DNA of 64,000 bases from a bacterium (GCA_024233545.1 JACKPL010000002.1:186001-250000); one strand, 5' to 3'; shown: positions 26,869 to 35,122, counted from the stretch's first letter. The notes: a model not told the origin generated them from the letters alone. Program-made: numbers and translations.

Positions 26869-28329
26869 TTGTCCGGTATGGGAACACCGGATATACTCGG
26901 TACGCAAGGCACATTCAGTTTTTATACGACATATCGTTCTGCCGGGCTCAAAGAAACAATCGGCGGAGGCAGAATTTATTCGGTTGAACTCAAAGACGGC
27001 AAATGTGATGCAGTTTTATACGGGCCTCAGCATCCGTATATCAATCCGCTTAAATGTAAATCGCTTGAGGAAAGTTCGCTGAAAACACCGTTCACCGTGT
27101 ATGTTGATAGTGTTAACGATGTAGCAAAAATCGTTATCGGCGATCAGGAAATCATATTAAATCAAGGAGAGTTTAGCGATTTTGTCAAGGTGCGCTTCTC
27201 CATACTTCCTTTCTTGCAGAGCATGTCTGCAATATGCAGGTTTTATCTAAAAGAATGCCACCCGCATTTTAAGTTATATGTATCTCCGCTCAACATCGAT
27301 CCTTCTGATCCGGCGATGCCTATCTCTGCTCCGGCAACGTATGCGGAGGAACTTTTTAAAGCGATCGGATTTTTCTATACGCAGAATATGCCTCCCGATA
27401 CCAAAGCTCTTGAACATGGTATTCTGACTGATGATGAGTTTCTCGAACAAATGCATCTCGTTTTTGAAGAAGAAAAGAGAAGTATGTTTCATGAACTTAA
27501 TCGATTTGATAAAGGTGTGCAGTTCCATTATTTTAATATACTTGACCAAACCTGCCATACCTTTTGGAGGGCAATGGACTCTGCCCACCCGCTTTATACC
27601 GAAGAACTAGGAGCAAAATACGGGAAAACCATAGAAAACCTCTACAGAGAATTCGATCAAGTTATCGGCAAAGTAATGGAAATAACCGATAATGATACGG
27701 CAGTTGTCATCATGTCAGACCACGGGTTCACGTCATTCCGGCGCGGTGTGAACTTGAATACTCTTTTGCTGAAAAACGGTTTTATTGCGCTTATCGACCC
27801 TTCAATACAAGGCGAAACAGAATTTTTCGAAAATGTCGACTGGGATAGAACCCGCGCGTACAACCTCGGAATCAATGCGGTGTATATCAACCTGTTCGAG
27901 CGTGAACCGAACGGTGTTGTCCTTGAGGAAGAATATGACGATGTATGCGAAGAAATCCGCACTGTATTGCTCAGTTTTGTTGACCCTCAAACCGGCAGAC
28001 ATCCGATTAAACACGTTGCACGGCGCGAAGAGATTTATTCCGGCCCAAACGTTGTTAATGCACCCGACTTGATTATCGGTTATGAAGACGGATACCGCGC
28101 ATCATGGGAAACGATTCTTGGCAAAATTCCAAAAGAAACTGTTGTGGACAATGTGAGCCCTTGGAGCGGTGACCATTGCGTCTATTTCGGAATCGTTCCG
28201 GGAATCGTTGTTTCAAATAGAAAAATTTCTCTCGATAATCCAACATTGATAGATATTGCGCCTGCTATCTTAAAATATTATGGTATTGATACAGAAAAAA
28301 CGGAAATGGAAGGCAAACCGCTGTTTTAA
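26869..28329 (+). CDS. AP-superfamily enzyme (AP2), C-terminal part after the in-frame stop
   Basis: In the same reading frame as the preceding fragment and 30 bp behind its stop. The ATG at 26869 falls inside the conserved SGMGTPDILGTQGTF motif, shared with AP1 (CTPDIRGSQGTF), so it is not a natural start. The rest carries the distal half of the AP fold: HYFNILDQTCHTFWRAMD, VVIMSDHGFTSFRRGVNLNT and SPWSGDHC with the last His ligand. Length and order follow AP1 throughout, so the pair look like a tandem duplication. Without the N-terminal nucleophile half it would be inactive unless the stop is read through. Confidence 0.75.
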   Translation: MSGMGTPDILGTQGTFSFYTTYRSAGLKETIGGGRIYSVELKDGKCDAVLYGPQHPYINPLKCKSLEESSLKTPFTVYVDSVNDVAKIVIGDQEIILNQGEFSDFVKVRFSILPFLQSMSAICRFYLKECHPHFKLYVSPLNIDPSDPAMPISAPATYAEELFKAIGFFYTQNMPPDTKALEHGILTDDEFLEQMHLVFEEEKRSMFHELNRFDKGVQFHYFNILDQTCHTFWRAMDSAHPLYTEELGAKYGKTIENLYREFDQVIGKVMEITDNDTAVVIMSDHGFTSFRRGVNLNTLLLKNGFIALIDPSIQGETEFFENVDWDRTRAYNLGINAVYINLFEREPNGVVLEEEYDDVCEEIRTVLLSFVDPQTGRHPIKHVARREEIYSGPNVVNAPDLIIGYEDGYRASWETILGKIPKETVVDNVSPWSGDHCVYFGIVPGIVVSNRKISLDNPTLIDIAPAILKYYGIDTEKTEMEGKPLF

Positions 28330-28355
28330 GAGAACAAACACAAAAGGAAACGGAA

Positions 28356-28565
28356 ATGCTGGGGCCAAAAATTAAAATTACCAAAGAATTACTGGAAAAA
28401 GTCAAATTAGCCGCTGAATTGTCGGGGTGCTCATCAACGGATGAATTTATCGCCAATGTCCTTGAAAGGGAAGCTGACAAAATAAACAACCAAGCAAAAA
28501 AACAACAGGCTGAAGACAGCGCCGTCATCAAAAATCGGTTAAAAGGATTAGGATATATTGATTAA
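28356..28565 (+). CDS. Small ribbon-helix-helix-like protein
   Basis: A 69-residue protein with the pattern of a ribbon-helix-helix or related small fold: a beta-strand start (KIKITKELLEKVKLAAELSG) and a second helix (STDEFIANVLEREADKI), then a lysine-rich helix. It ends NRLKGLGYID. It is 27 bp after AP2 and directly abuts the next gene, so it is co-transcribed. Its place inside the AP and ATP-sulfurylase run suggests a regulator or accessory subunit. The RHH assignment is by pattern only. Confidence 0.6.
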   Translation: MLGPKIKITKELLEKVKLAAELSGCSSTDEFIANVLEREADKINNQAKKQQAEDSAVIKNRLKGLGYID

Positions 28566-29375
28566 GTGGTGAGGATAATTCACGGTATTACTATAGTGTT
28601 CGATTGGATTACAGCGCCGTTTTCGCATATGCATCCGATGGTTGGGCTTTGTGTTTTTTCATGCATTGCCGGATATCTGCTCATGAAACTGTTCTATGCT
28701 TCTATGAATAAAGTGGCAAGTGAAAAAGCTAAAAACCGTATTAAAGCGCATTTGCTTGAAATGGTGTTATACCGCCATAATATGAGAATTTCTTTACAAT
28801 CGCTCGGAAAAATAGTTTGGGCAAATTGCGTCTATGTGTGTACAACGCTTGTTCCTCTCGCAGTTGTTTTAGTGCCGTGTGTGCTCATCATGGGACAGCT
28901 GAGCCTTCGGTTTGGAGTTCGTCCGCTTAACCAAGGCGAAGAAACCGTATTGAAAGTACGCACAGAAGATACAGTGCCGCTTCATGGCGTTACTTTAGAA
29001 TTGAGCGATGGGCTTCAGTGTGTTACGCCGCTTCTGCGTATTGCGGACAATAACGAAATCAATGTGCGCATACGTGCAGATAAACAGGGCAGGCAATCGG
29101 CGATTGTGAAAAATGGCGATGGAACGAACTGTCAAATAGATATTTATGTAGAAACAGCTGAACTTAAAATCTCTCCTTGCCGATATAAAAACCATATAAA
29201 TGCAATCATATCTCCCGGATATGAGCCTATAAAAAAGAGTGTGCCGCTCCAGTCGATAACGGTAAGTTATCCCGAGCAGAAATATGGGCTATTCGGTTTT
29301 CAGGCAAACTGGCTTGGGGTATTTTGCTGTGTATCAATTTTGGCGGGAATATCCCTGAAAATGATAGGATTATAA
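28566..29375 (+). CDS. Uncharacterised membrane protein of the AP/CysDN run
   Basis: A 269-residue protein. Membrane segments flank residues 20-40 (MVGLCVFSCIAGYLLMKLFY) and 95-120 (LVPLAVVLVPCVLIMGQLSL). Between them lies a basic amphipathic stretch (SEKAKNRIKAHLLEMVLYRH) resembling the cytosolic hairpin of the EMC3/DUF106 branch of Oxa1/YidC-like proteins. A soluble beta-rich domain of about 110 residues follows, and a last membrane segment ends the chain. From memory, similar proteins occur beside AP-superfamily genes in other phyla such as Planctomycetes and Acidobacteria; I could not verify this. Start is GTG 28566 or GTG 28569, next to the stop of the small gene. Function unknown. Confidence 0.6.
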   Translation: MVRIIHGITIVFDWITAPFSHMHPMVGLCVFSCIAGYLLMKLFYASMNKVASEKAKNRIKAHLLEMVLYRHNMRISLQSLGKIVWANCVYVCTTLVPLAVVLVPCVLIMGQLSLRFGVRPLNQGEETVLKVRTEDTVPLHGVTLELSDGLQCVTPLLRIADNNEINVRIRADKQGRQSAIVKNGDGTNCQIDIYVETAELKISPCRYKNHINAIISPGYEPIKKSVPLQSITVSYPEQKYGLFGFQANWLGVFCCVSILAGISLKMIGL

Positions 29376-29425
29376 AAGCATTTAATAAATATATTCATCA
29401 TATAAATTCTGCGGAGAATAGGCGA

Positions 29426-30229
29426 ATGGATCGATTATCAGAACTGGAAAACCAAAGTATTTTTATCATTCGAGAAGGATATAACCGGTTCCACAAAGTT
29501 GCACAGCTATGGTCAATAGGAAAAGATTCAACGACACTTCTGTGGCTCATCAGGAAAGCGTTTTACGGTCAAATACCGTTCCCTGTTTTGCATCTTGATA
29601 CCGGCAGAAAATTCAAGGAAATTTATGAGTTCCGCGATAAATATGCTAAAGAATGGAAGTTAAACCTCATTATCCATAAAAACCAAGAGGCAATCGGTCG
29701 AGGAATAACCTGTAATCCGAATAATGCACTCGAATGTTGCGGCGAACTGAAAACTAATGCGCTCAAACAAGCTATTGAAAAACATAAATTTCGTGCTTTG
29801 TATCTTGGCATACGGCGAGATGAACATGGGATTCGGGCAAAAGAGCGGGTTTTTTCGCCTCGCAACGAAAATTTTCACTGGGATTACAAAGCCCAGCCTT
29901 TGGAAATGTGGGATCACTATAAAGCTCAGGCAGAAAACGAAGAGCACCTGCGCATTCATCCTTTGCTCGGTTGGACGGAATTGGATATTTGGGAATATAT
30001 CCGCCGCGAAAATATCCCTGTAACCTCTTTGTACTTTGCCGTAAACGGAAAACGATACCGCAGTATAGGCTGTGAACCGGCATGCGTACCGGTCGATTCG
30101 CAGGCGGATACTATTGATAAAATTATTGACGAACTGAAAACCACTACCGTCGCCGAACGTGCCGGTAGGGCACAGGATAAAGAATCATCGTATATGATGC
30201 AAAAATTACGGTCATTAGGATATATGTAA
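29426..30229 (+). CDS. cysD: CysD-type sulfate adenylyltransferase subunit 2
   Basis: The ATG at 29426, behind GGAGAATAGG, gives a 267-residue protein; an upstream in-frame start would run into the previous gene. It is an ATP pyrophosphatase (PP-loop) with SIGKDSTTLL, then FPVLHLDTGRKFKEIYEFRD, LYLGIRRDEHGIRAKERVFS and LLGWTELDIWEYIRRENIPV, all as in CysD. CysD adenylylates sulfate to form APS, driven by the CysN GTPase encoded next. It is shorter than E. coli CysD (about 300) because the loop before the last conserved block is missing, and the central region has an ECC pair. It ends MQKLRSLGYM, where CysD normally ends in a GYF-type tail. Confidence 0.88.
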   Translation: MDRLSELENQSIFIIREGYNRFHKVAQLWSIGKDSTTLLWLIRKAFYGQIPFPVLHLDTGRKFKEIYEFRDKYAKEWKLNLIIHKNQEAIGRGITCNPNNALECCGELKTNALKQAIEKHKFRALYLGIRRDEHGIRAKERVFSPRNENFHWDYKAQPLEMWDHYKAQAENEEHLRIHPLLGWTELDIWEYIRRENIPVTSLYFAVNGKRYRSIGCEPACVPVDSQADTIDKIIDELKTTTVAERAGRAQDKESSYMMQKLRSLGYM

Positions 30230-30236
30230 AGGTGGA

Positions 30237-31481
30237 ATGATGAACGAATTCGAACGGCTAAAATTTGTTATTGTTGGGCACGTCGACCACGGCAAATCAA
30301 CGCTTATCGGCAGGTTGCTGTATGATACCAATTCCCTTAAGAAAGAAAAAATAAGGGAAGTAGAACAGAAATCCGGCGAGTTAGGGCGCGATACAGAATT
30401 TGCTTTTGTCATGGATAGTTTCAAAGAGGAGCAGGATCAAGGAATTACCATCGATACGGCTCAGGTTTTCTTTCAAACCGCAAAGCGCAAATATGTCATC
30501 ATCGATGCTCCCGGGCATGTTGAGTTTGTAAAAAATATGGTGACCGGAGCGGCGCAAGCAGAAGCGGCGTTGTTGATTATTGATGCGGAAGAAGGCGTTC
30601 AACAGCAAACCAAACGGCATGCGTATATTTTGCATTTGCTTGGGCTCAAACAAGTGATAGTCGTTGTCAATAAAATGGATTTAGTTACTTATTCGCAGGA
30701 ACGGTTCGAAGAAATACGAGGCGAAATCCAAACATTTCTTAAAAGTGTGGGTGTCGAGCCGCTCATGTATATCCCTATTTCAGCGAAGAACGGCGATAAT
30801 ATCGTTGCGGTATCGACCAGCCTTTCATGGTATGATGGATTAACTGTCTGCGATGCGCTCGATTCCCTCAAATGCCGCAAGCCCATTACCGATAAACCGC
30901 TGGTGTTGCCTGTTCAAGATGTATACAAAATCAGCAGTAAACGCATTACAGCCGGTAAGATTGCCGAAGGGAAAATCAGTGCGGGGCAACCGATAATCGT
31001 ATTGCCTGAAGGACAAAAAACTGTCGTGAAATCAGTAGAAAAATTTTTAGAAAACGTTACCGCCTGTTCAGCGGGCGAGTCTGCGGGGTTTACTACCAAC
31101 GACCCCCTTTTTATTGAGCGGGGAAATGTGGTGTGTTCCGAAGATACCAAAACAGCAGTCCGTTCAACATTCAAAGCGCATGTGTTTTGGCTTGCCAAAA
31201 TCGAGTTTGAAATCGATTATAAGCTCCTTTTCAGATGCGCGACACAAGAAAGTTTGTGCCAGATAGTAAAAATTGAACACAAAATTGATTCATCCACCCT
31301 TGAGCGTATTGATGGCCATGCAAAAAAACTTAAAAATCTTGAAGTTGCAGAAATTGTTGTAAAAACAGACAAACCCTTGGTTATCAGTACGTTTAATGAA
31401 ATAGAGGAGTTGGGGCGGTTTGTTTTTGAGATCAACGGCAATCTCTGTGCAGGCGGAATAATCATCGATATGGCGAATTGA
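30237..31481 (+). CDS. cysN: CysN-type sulfate adenylyltransferase GTPase subunit 1
   Basis: A 414-residue EF-Tu-like GTPase with G1 GHVDHGKSTLIGRLLYD, G2 region DQGITIDTAQVFF, G3 DAPGH and G4 NKMD. The stretch GVQQQTKRHAYILHLLGLKQ is the CysN hallmark. Two beta-barrel domains follow. It couples GTP hydrolysis to APS formation by CysD. There is no C-terminal APS-kinase (CysC) domain, and no separate CysC, APS reductase or sulfotransferase in the window. ATG follows an AGGTGG ribosome binding site, 8 bp after cysD. Confidence 0.92.
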   Translation: MMNEFERLKFVIVGHVDHGKSTLIGRLLYDTNSLKKEKIREVEQKSGELGRDTEFAFVMDSFKEEQDQGITIDTAQVFFQTAKRKYVIIDAPGHVEFVKNMVTGAAQAEAALLIIDAEEGVQQQTKRHAYILHLLGLKQVIVVVNKMDLVTYSQERFEEIRGEIQTFLKSVGVEPLMYIPISAKNGDNIVAVSTSLSWYDGLTVCDALDSLKCRKPITDKPLVLPVQDVYKISSKRITAGKIAEGKISAGQPIIVLPEGQKTVVKSVEKFLENVTACSAGESAGFTTNDPLFIERGNVVCSEDTKTAVRSTFKAHVFWLAKIEFEIDYKLLFRCATQESLCQIVKIEHKIDSSTLERIDGHAKKLKNLEVAEIVVKTDKPLVISTFNEIEELGRFVFEINGNLCAGGIIIDMAN

Positions 31482-31508
31482 CATAACATTCAGTGTAAGG
31501 CAGAAATT

Positions 31509-32771
31509 ATGCAGATTAAAACATTTGTGTTGGGAATAGACGGCGTTCCGTATACTTTTCTTCAAAAACAGTTTGCAAAAGGCGCGATGCCGAACCTTAA
31601 ATCAATCTGTGAGAAGAATGGTTTTCAGCAGATGAATTCCGTGTTCCCTACCATTTCTGCAGTGGCGTGGGCAACGTATATGGCCGGCGTTAATCCGGCA
31701 CGGCACAACATTATGGGGTTTATCGACCGTATACCCAATCCGTTTGAAATCACTATCAACACCGGTTCAGGTCGTAAAGCGGAATCAATTTGGGAAGCGC
31801 TGTCAAAAAAAGGACAGCGCGTTATTGTCATCAACGTGCCCATGACCTATCCGCCATTGCCGGTTAACGGTATTCTTGTGTCGGGTTTTTTGTGTCCGGA
31901 TATTGCTCGCGTATCTTACCCTGCAGACTTTTCACGTTATTTGCAAGACAAGGGGTATTGTATTGATGTGGATGCTCAAATCGCCCATGAATCGCGCCTT
32001 ACATTTATCCAACAACTCCAGCATGTTATGAAAAACCGGTTTGATATTGCCTTTGATTTGATTCGTGAACGCGAGTGGGATTTCTTCCAGATGGTCATCA
32101 TGGAAACAGACCGGTTATACCATTTTTTCTGGGATGATCTTGAAGATGGACATGAATATTCCGGCCAGGTGCAAACTTTTTTTGAACAATTAGATGAAAA
32201 AATCGGGATACTGCTCGATAAACTGCCGCGGAATTCGCGAGTTCTATTCCTATCGGATCATGGGTTCTGCAGGCTGAACAGTGAAGTGCAAGTGAACAAT
32301 TGGCTTGAACAAACCGGTTTATTGAAGTTTTCTGCTGATGGTAAAAAAAACCTGCAGAATTATGCGCCGGAGACAGTCTGTTATTCGTTATTGCCCGGCC
32401 GTATTTTTCTGAACCTCAAAGGCAGAGAAGAACGGGGAACAATTAAAAAAGAAGAATACGGTTCTGTCCGTAATTATGTCAAAGATGTGCTTGCTTCGTT
32501 TAAAAATCCTCAAACGGGAGAGAATATTTTTGCGCGGATTTTTGATCGTGAAGAGATTTATGAAGGCCCGTATTTGGAATCGGCGGCGGATATTATTGTG
32601 CATCCTTCTCGTGGTTATGACTTAAAAAGCAGGGTTGGCGAAGGAGACATTTTTAATAAGTGCTTCATGAATGGAATGCACACGTACAGCGATGCATTTA
32701 TCTCTGGAATTAACCTCGATGTCAGTACTGTTAAAACTATAGCGGATATCAAAAATATTCTCACGGCTTAA
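31509..32771 (+). CDS. Cytosolic alkaline-phosphatase-superfamily enzyme (AP3)
   Basis: A 420-residue member without signal peptide or membrane segment, unlike its neighbours, so it should act in the cytoplasm. Metal and nucleophile regions are VLGIDGVPYTFLQKQF and PTISAVAWATYMAGVNPAR. The central METDRLYHFFWDD and the distal LFLSDHGFCRL and GMHTYSDAFIS complete the AP site. It resembles phosphodiesterase / nucleotide-pyrophosphatase relatives. It is the last gene of the run, 28 bp after cysN, which makes a nucleotide such as APS or a derivative a possible substrate; this is inference from position only. Confidence 0.78.
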   Translation: MQIKTFVLGIDGVPYTFLQKQFAKGAMPNLKSICEKNGFQQMNSVFPTISAVAWATYMAGVNPARHNIMGFIDRIPNPFEITINTGSGRKAESIWEALSKKGQRVIVINVPMTYPPLPVNGILVSGFLCPDIARVSYPADFSRYLQDKGYCIDVDAQIAHESRLTFIQQLQHVMKNRFDIAFDLIREREWDFFQMVIMETDRLYHFFWDDLEDGHEYSGQVQTFFEQLDEKIGILLDKLPRNSRVLFLSDHGFCRLNSEVQVNNWLEQTGLLKFSADGKKNLQNYAPETVCYSLLPGRIFLNLKGREERGTIKKEEYGSVRNYVKDVLASFKNPQTGENIFARIFDREEIYEGPYLESAADIIVHPSRGYDLKSRVGEGDIFNKCFMNGMHTYSDAFISGINLDVSTVKTIADIKNILTA

Positions 32772-32892
32772 AAGCCCTTTTATTTTTTTACTATTCTTAT
32801 CATACACTATGCCTGCTAACAGTCTTAAACCCCGATTAAATCGAGAGATATTTATTTAAAGCAGAAGAGATTGTTTTTTACTTAATTTTTTC

Positions 32893-32921
32893 TTGCGCAA
32901 TACTTTTTTGAGGTGTATATT
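32893..32921 (+). promoter_or_regulatory. Promoter of the first PEP-CTERM gene
   Basis: TTGCGC (32893-32898), 17-base spacer, TATATT (32916-32921). The leader of about 95 nt has a short hairpin (AACCGGA loop TCCGGTT, near 32957-32974). The rest of the 32772-33022 gap shows nothing else. Confidence 0.5.
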
Positions 32922-33022
32922 ATATATGTAGCCTTTGTAGGTTTACTACTTAATAACCGGATTCTTCCGGTTTCTATAATTCGAGTCAACGGTAAATAGT
33001 TCATGATATGGGGACAAACGCT

Positions 33023-33823
33023 ATGAAAATCGTACGAATGACGTTGGCGGCGGTGATCTTTTTATTGTGTGCAGTGCACGTAAATGCTCAAGTTATTATA
33101 AATACCAATAAAGTTGGGGAAAGGAATGCGAGCATTACTTTGTTTTCCGGTCAAGCAACTTCAGTAAATCTTCCCAATGCCAGCGCGTCAATCAGGCATG
33201 TCGAATTCTATGCGACATCCAACTCAAACACTACGCAAGCCACGTCGACTGTCGGGCGTGCTTTAGCAACATTTGATGTCACGACTAATTATTCCGCAAT
33301 AAATTCCGCAAAACTGCACATTATTGTGAATCCTAATAGTGTTGCGCAAAGTTCTATTGTCGATTTTTACGTTGCGGTGAAAAATGTTATTAACGCTACA
33401 CTTACCGGTGCGGATTTTAATTATGCCGGTTCCAGTGCGCTTATCGATAATTTTAATGCGGTTAATAATTTAGGAACAGGCGTTGAAAAAAATAGTGTCG
33501 GTATTCCTCCGGCAACCGGGTTTGATACCGAGTATGTCATAGATGTCACAACATGGTATCAAAATGCAATCAATGCCGCCCAATCGACTGTAGGATTCCT
33601 CTTTTTTTATAAAAACGGCCCGTTATCAGGGAATGCTTTTCTTGAAAATGTTATTAAGATATACTCAGGCAACGGGTTTGGTCAATATGAACCGCAGAAA
33701 GCTCCTTGGCTTGAAATATCTGCATCGAACGGGACAGGTTTTGTGCCCGAACCGGTGAGCGTTATTCTCCTTGGACTTTCGATAACTGTTTTAACTATCC
33801 GGAAGCGATTTTCGAGAAAGTAA
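33023..33823 (+). CDS. PEP-CTERM sorted exoprotein with DNRLRE-like domain
   Basis: The ATG at 33023, with GGGGA nine bases upstream, starts a signal peptide (MKIVRMTLAAVIFLLCAVHV); an ATG at 33008 is less likely. The C-terminus is a classic PEP-CTERM sorting signal: VPEPVSVILLGLSITVLTIR, then a basic end. Exosortase cleaves after such motifs and the protein is passed to the cell surface or exopolysaccharide. The middle is beta-rich and resembles the DNRLRE carbohydrate-binding-like family (GRALATFDV, SAKLHIIV, YVIDVTTWYQNA). It is about one third identical by eye to the next gene product. No exosortase gene is in the window. Confidence 0.82.
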   Translation: MKIVRMTLAAVIFLLCAVHVNAQVIINTNKVGERNASITLFSGQATSVNLPNASASIRHVEFYATSNSNTTQATSTVGRALATFDVTTNYSAINSAKLHIIVNPNSVAQSSIVDFYVAVKNVINATLTGADFNYAGSSALIDNFNAVNNLGTGVEKNSVGIPPATGFDTEYVIDVTTWYQNAINAAQSTVGFLFFYKNGPLSGNAFLENVIKIYSGNGFGQYEPQKAPWLEISASNGTGFVPEPVSVILLGLSITVLTIRKRFSRK

Positions 33824-33848
33824 TTCTCGGATTTTGACTATCTTTTTA

Positions 33849-33878
33849 AAAGCGCCGTATGACCGGCGCTTTTTTTTG
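33849..33878 (+). terminator. Rho-independent terminator of the first PEP-CTERM gene
   Basis: A perfect 9-bp stem (33849-33857 with 33864-33872), 6-nt loop and a T run, 26 bp past the stop. Confidence 0.88.
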
Positions 33879-34104
33879 TTTTTTTGAAAAAAATTCTAAG
33901 AAAAAAATAATAAAACACAACCGCTCGTGTATGAAAAACTGTGTTATTAGCTTTTTGATAGTAACTTACCGTTTTGTACAGTTTGTAACGCATTCATTTG
34001 CAAATTGTTATAGGTTGTGGTATAATGTTTTAAGAACAATTGCAATTTTCTGATTGAGTTGTAATTTTTTCATATTTCTATTGTTATATAGAGTTATATT
34101 TTTA
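33879..34104. other. AT-rich gap between PEP-CTERM genes
   Basis: Part of a 332-bp stretch without a convincing gene. It is very AT-rich. A 64-codon open frame here runs through the terminator and has no ribosome binding site or recognisable product. I see no RNA gene or repeat; the useful signals are the terminator before it and the promoter after it. Confidence 0.5.
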
Positions 34105-34132
34105 TTGAGTTCAAGCAATATCCGCTTATAAT
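34105..34132 (+). promoter_or_regulatory. Promoter of the second PEP-CTERM gene
   Basis: TTGAGT (34105-34110), 16-base spacer, perfect TATAAT (34127-34132). The ATG follows 24 bp later with a strong CCGGAGGGG ribosome binding site, so the leader is short. Confidence 0.7.
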
Positions 34133-34155
34133 AAACGACCAATCCGGAGGGGAAA

Positions 34156-35097
34156 ATGAAAAAGACAGCAGTATCGGTACTGTTTCTGGTGTTTTTATGT
34201 GCGAGTTTTGTACGCGCGCAAGAAATAATCGAGATTCAACGAGCGGATAACGTTGCTACTGTTGAAAGAGATTTCAGCTATTATTTTTCCCCTTATAATT
34301 ATCAGCGTCAAATCGTTGATGGAGGATATGTGACCGTTGGGCGTGATGTGGGTACAAGCCGCGCATATTCATTCACATGGACATATTTCAGCTCAACAAC
34401 ATATTACCGTATATCAGAAGACCGAGCGGTCAATGCTATAGCAAACTTTGCTATTCCTGCTAATTTCGATGCCCAGAACTTAAATTATGTTAAGCTTCAT
34501 GTTATAGCCGGCGCTCCGCTTATAGGGGAAAATAACAACAATCATGGCGGTGAGCTTACAATGGGACCAGAACCGCATTACTTTTTTGAGAGAATCCCCT
34601 CTTCATATACGAACGGAACATTTCATATGCATGTTGCGCCGATAGCTCCGGAATACTTGGATTTAACCTATAACAGTGTACATATTGGAAGCAGTCCGTC
34701 TACGCTTGTTGATGATTTTAACGGCAATATCGGAGAAAAAGTAGTAAAAAAGAATGCGCCTGTCACTCCCGATAGCCAGATTGAAAACGATGGGCGATTC
34801 CAGACGGAATATGTTATCGACGTTACAGAATGGTATTTGGCAATACAGGGCGGGGGAGGCAATTTTATAGGATTTGCGTTTTTTATGATCCAACCGGATG
34901 GTACTAAAGGATATACCGCAGTTAATATATGGTCGAACATTATTGGGTTTGAGCCTCCTACATATGATGCGTTCTCACCGTATCTTGAGTTCTCTTTTAA
35001 TGAAGGGCCAGAAGCTGTTCCTGAACCATTATCTGTTATTCTCCTTGGTGTTGCGTTGAGTTTTCTTGGCGGGTATGGGAGATATAAGAAAAAATAG
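34156..35097 (+). CDS. PEP-CTERM sorted exoprotein, paralog of the preceding gene
   Basis: A 313-residue protein with signal peptide (MKKTAVSVLFLVFLCASFVR) and a C-terminal PEP-CTERM signal (AVPEPLSVILLGVALSFLGG plus a basic tail). It shares with the previous gene the DNRLRE-like landmarks ANFAIPANFDAQNLNYVKLH, DDFNGN and TEYVIDVTEWYLAIQ. It has longer inserts near residues 130-170. It is likely displayed on the cell surface after exosortase processing. It has its own promoter and terminator, so the two paralogs are separately regulated. Confidence 0.82.
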   Translation: MKKTAVSVLFLVFLCASFVRAQEIIEIQRADNVATVERDFSYYFSPYNYQRQIVDGGYVTVGRDVGTSRAYSFTWTYFSSTTYYRISEDRAVNAIANFAIPANFDAQNLNYVKLHVIAGAPLIGENNNNHGGELTMGPEPHYFFERIPSSYTNGTFHMHVAPIAPEYLDLTYNSVHIGSSPSTLVDDFNGNIGEKVVKKNAPVTPDSQIENDGRFQTEYVIDVTEWYLAIQGGGGNFIGFAFFMIQPDGTKGYTAVNIWSNIIGFEPPTYDAFSPYLEFSFNEGPEAVPEPLSVILLGVALSFLGGYGRYKKK

Positions 35098-35122
35098 TGT
35101 TCTCGACATAATGTTCTTTTTT

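Noticed and set aside
32922..33022. Possible riboswitch (cyclic-di-GMP type) in the leader of the first PEP-CTERM gene
   Set aside because: Only a short simple hairpin is present; the conserved GEMM core sequence is not found.
33859..34053. Small open frame of 64 codons between the PEP-CTERM genes
   Set aside because: It starts inside a terminator hairpin, has no ribosome binding site and is composed of AT-rich filler.
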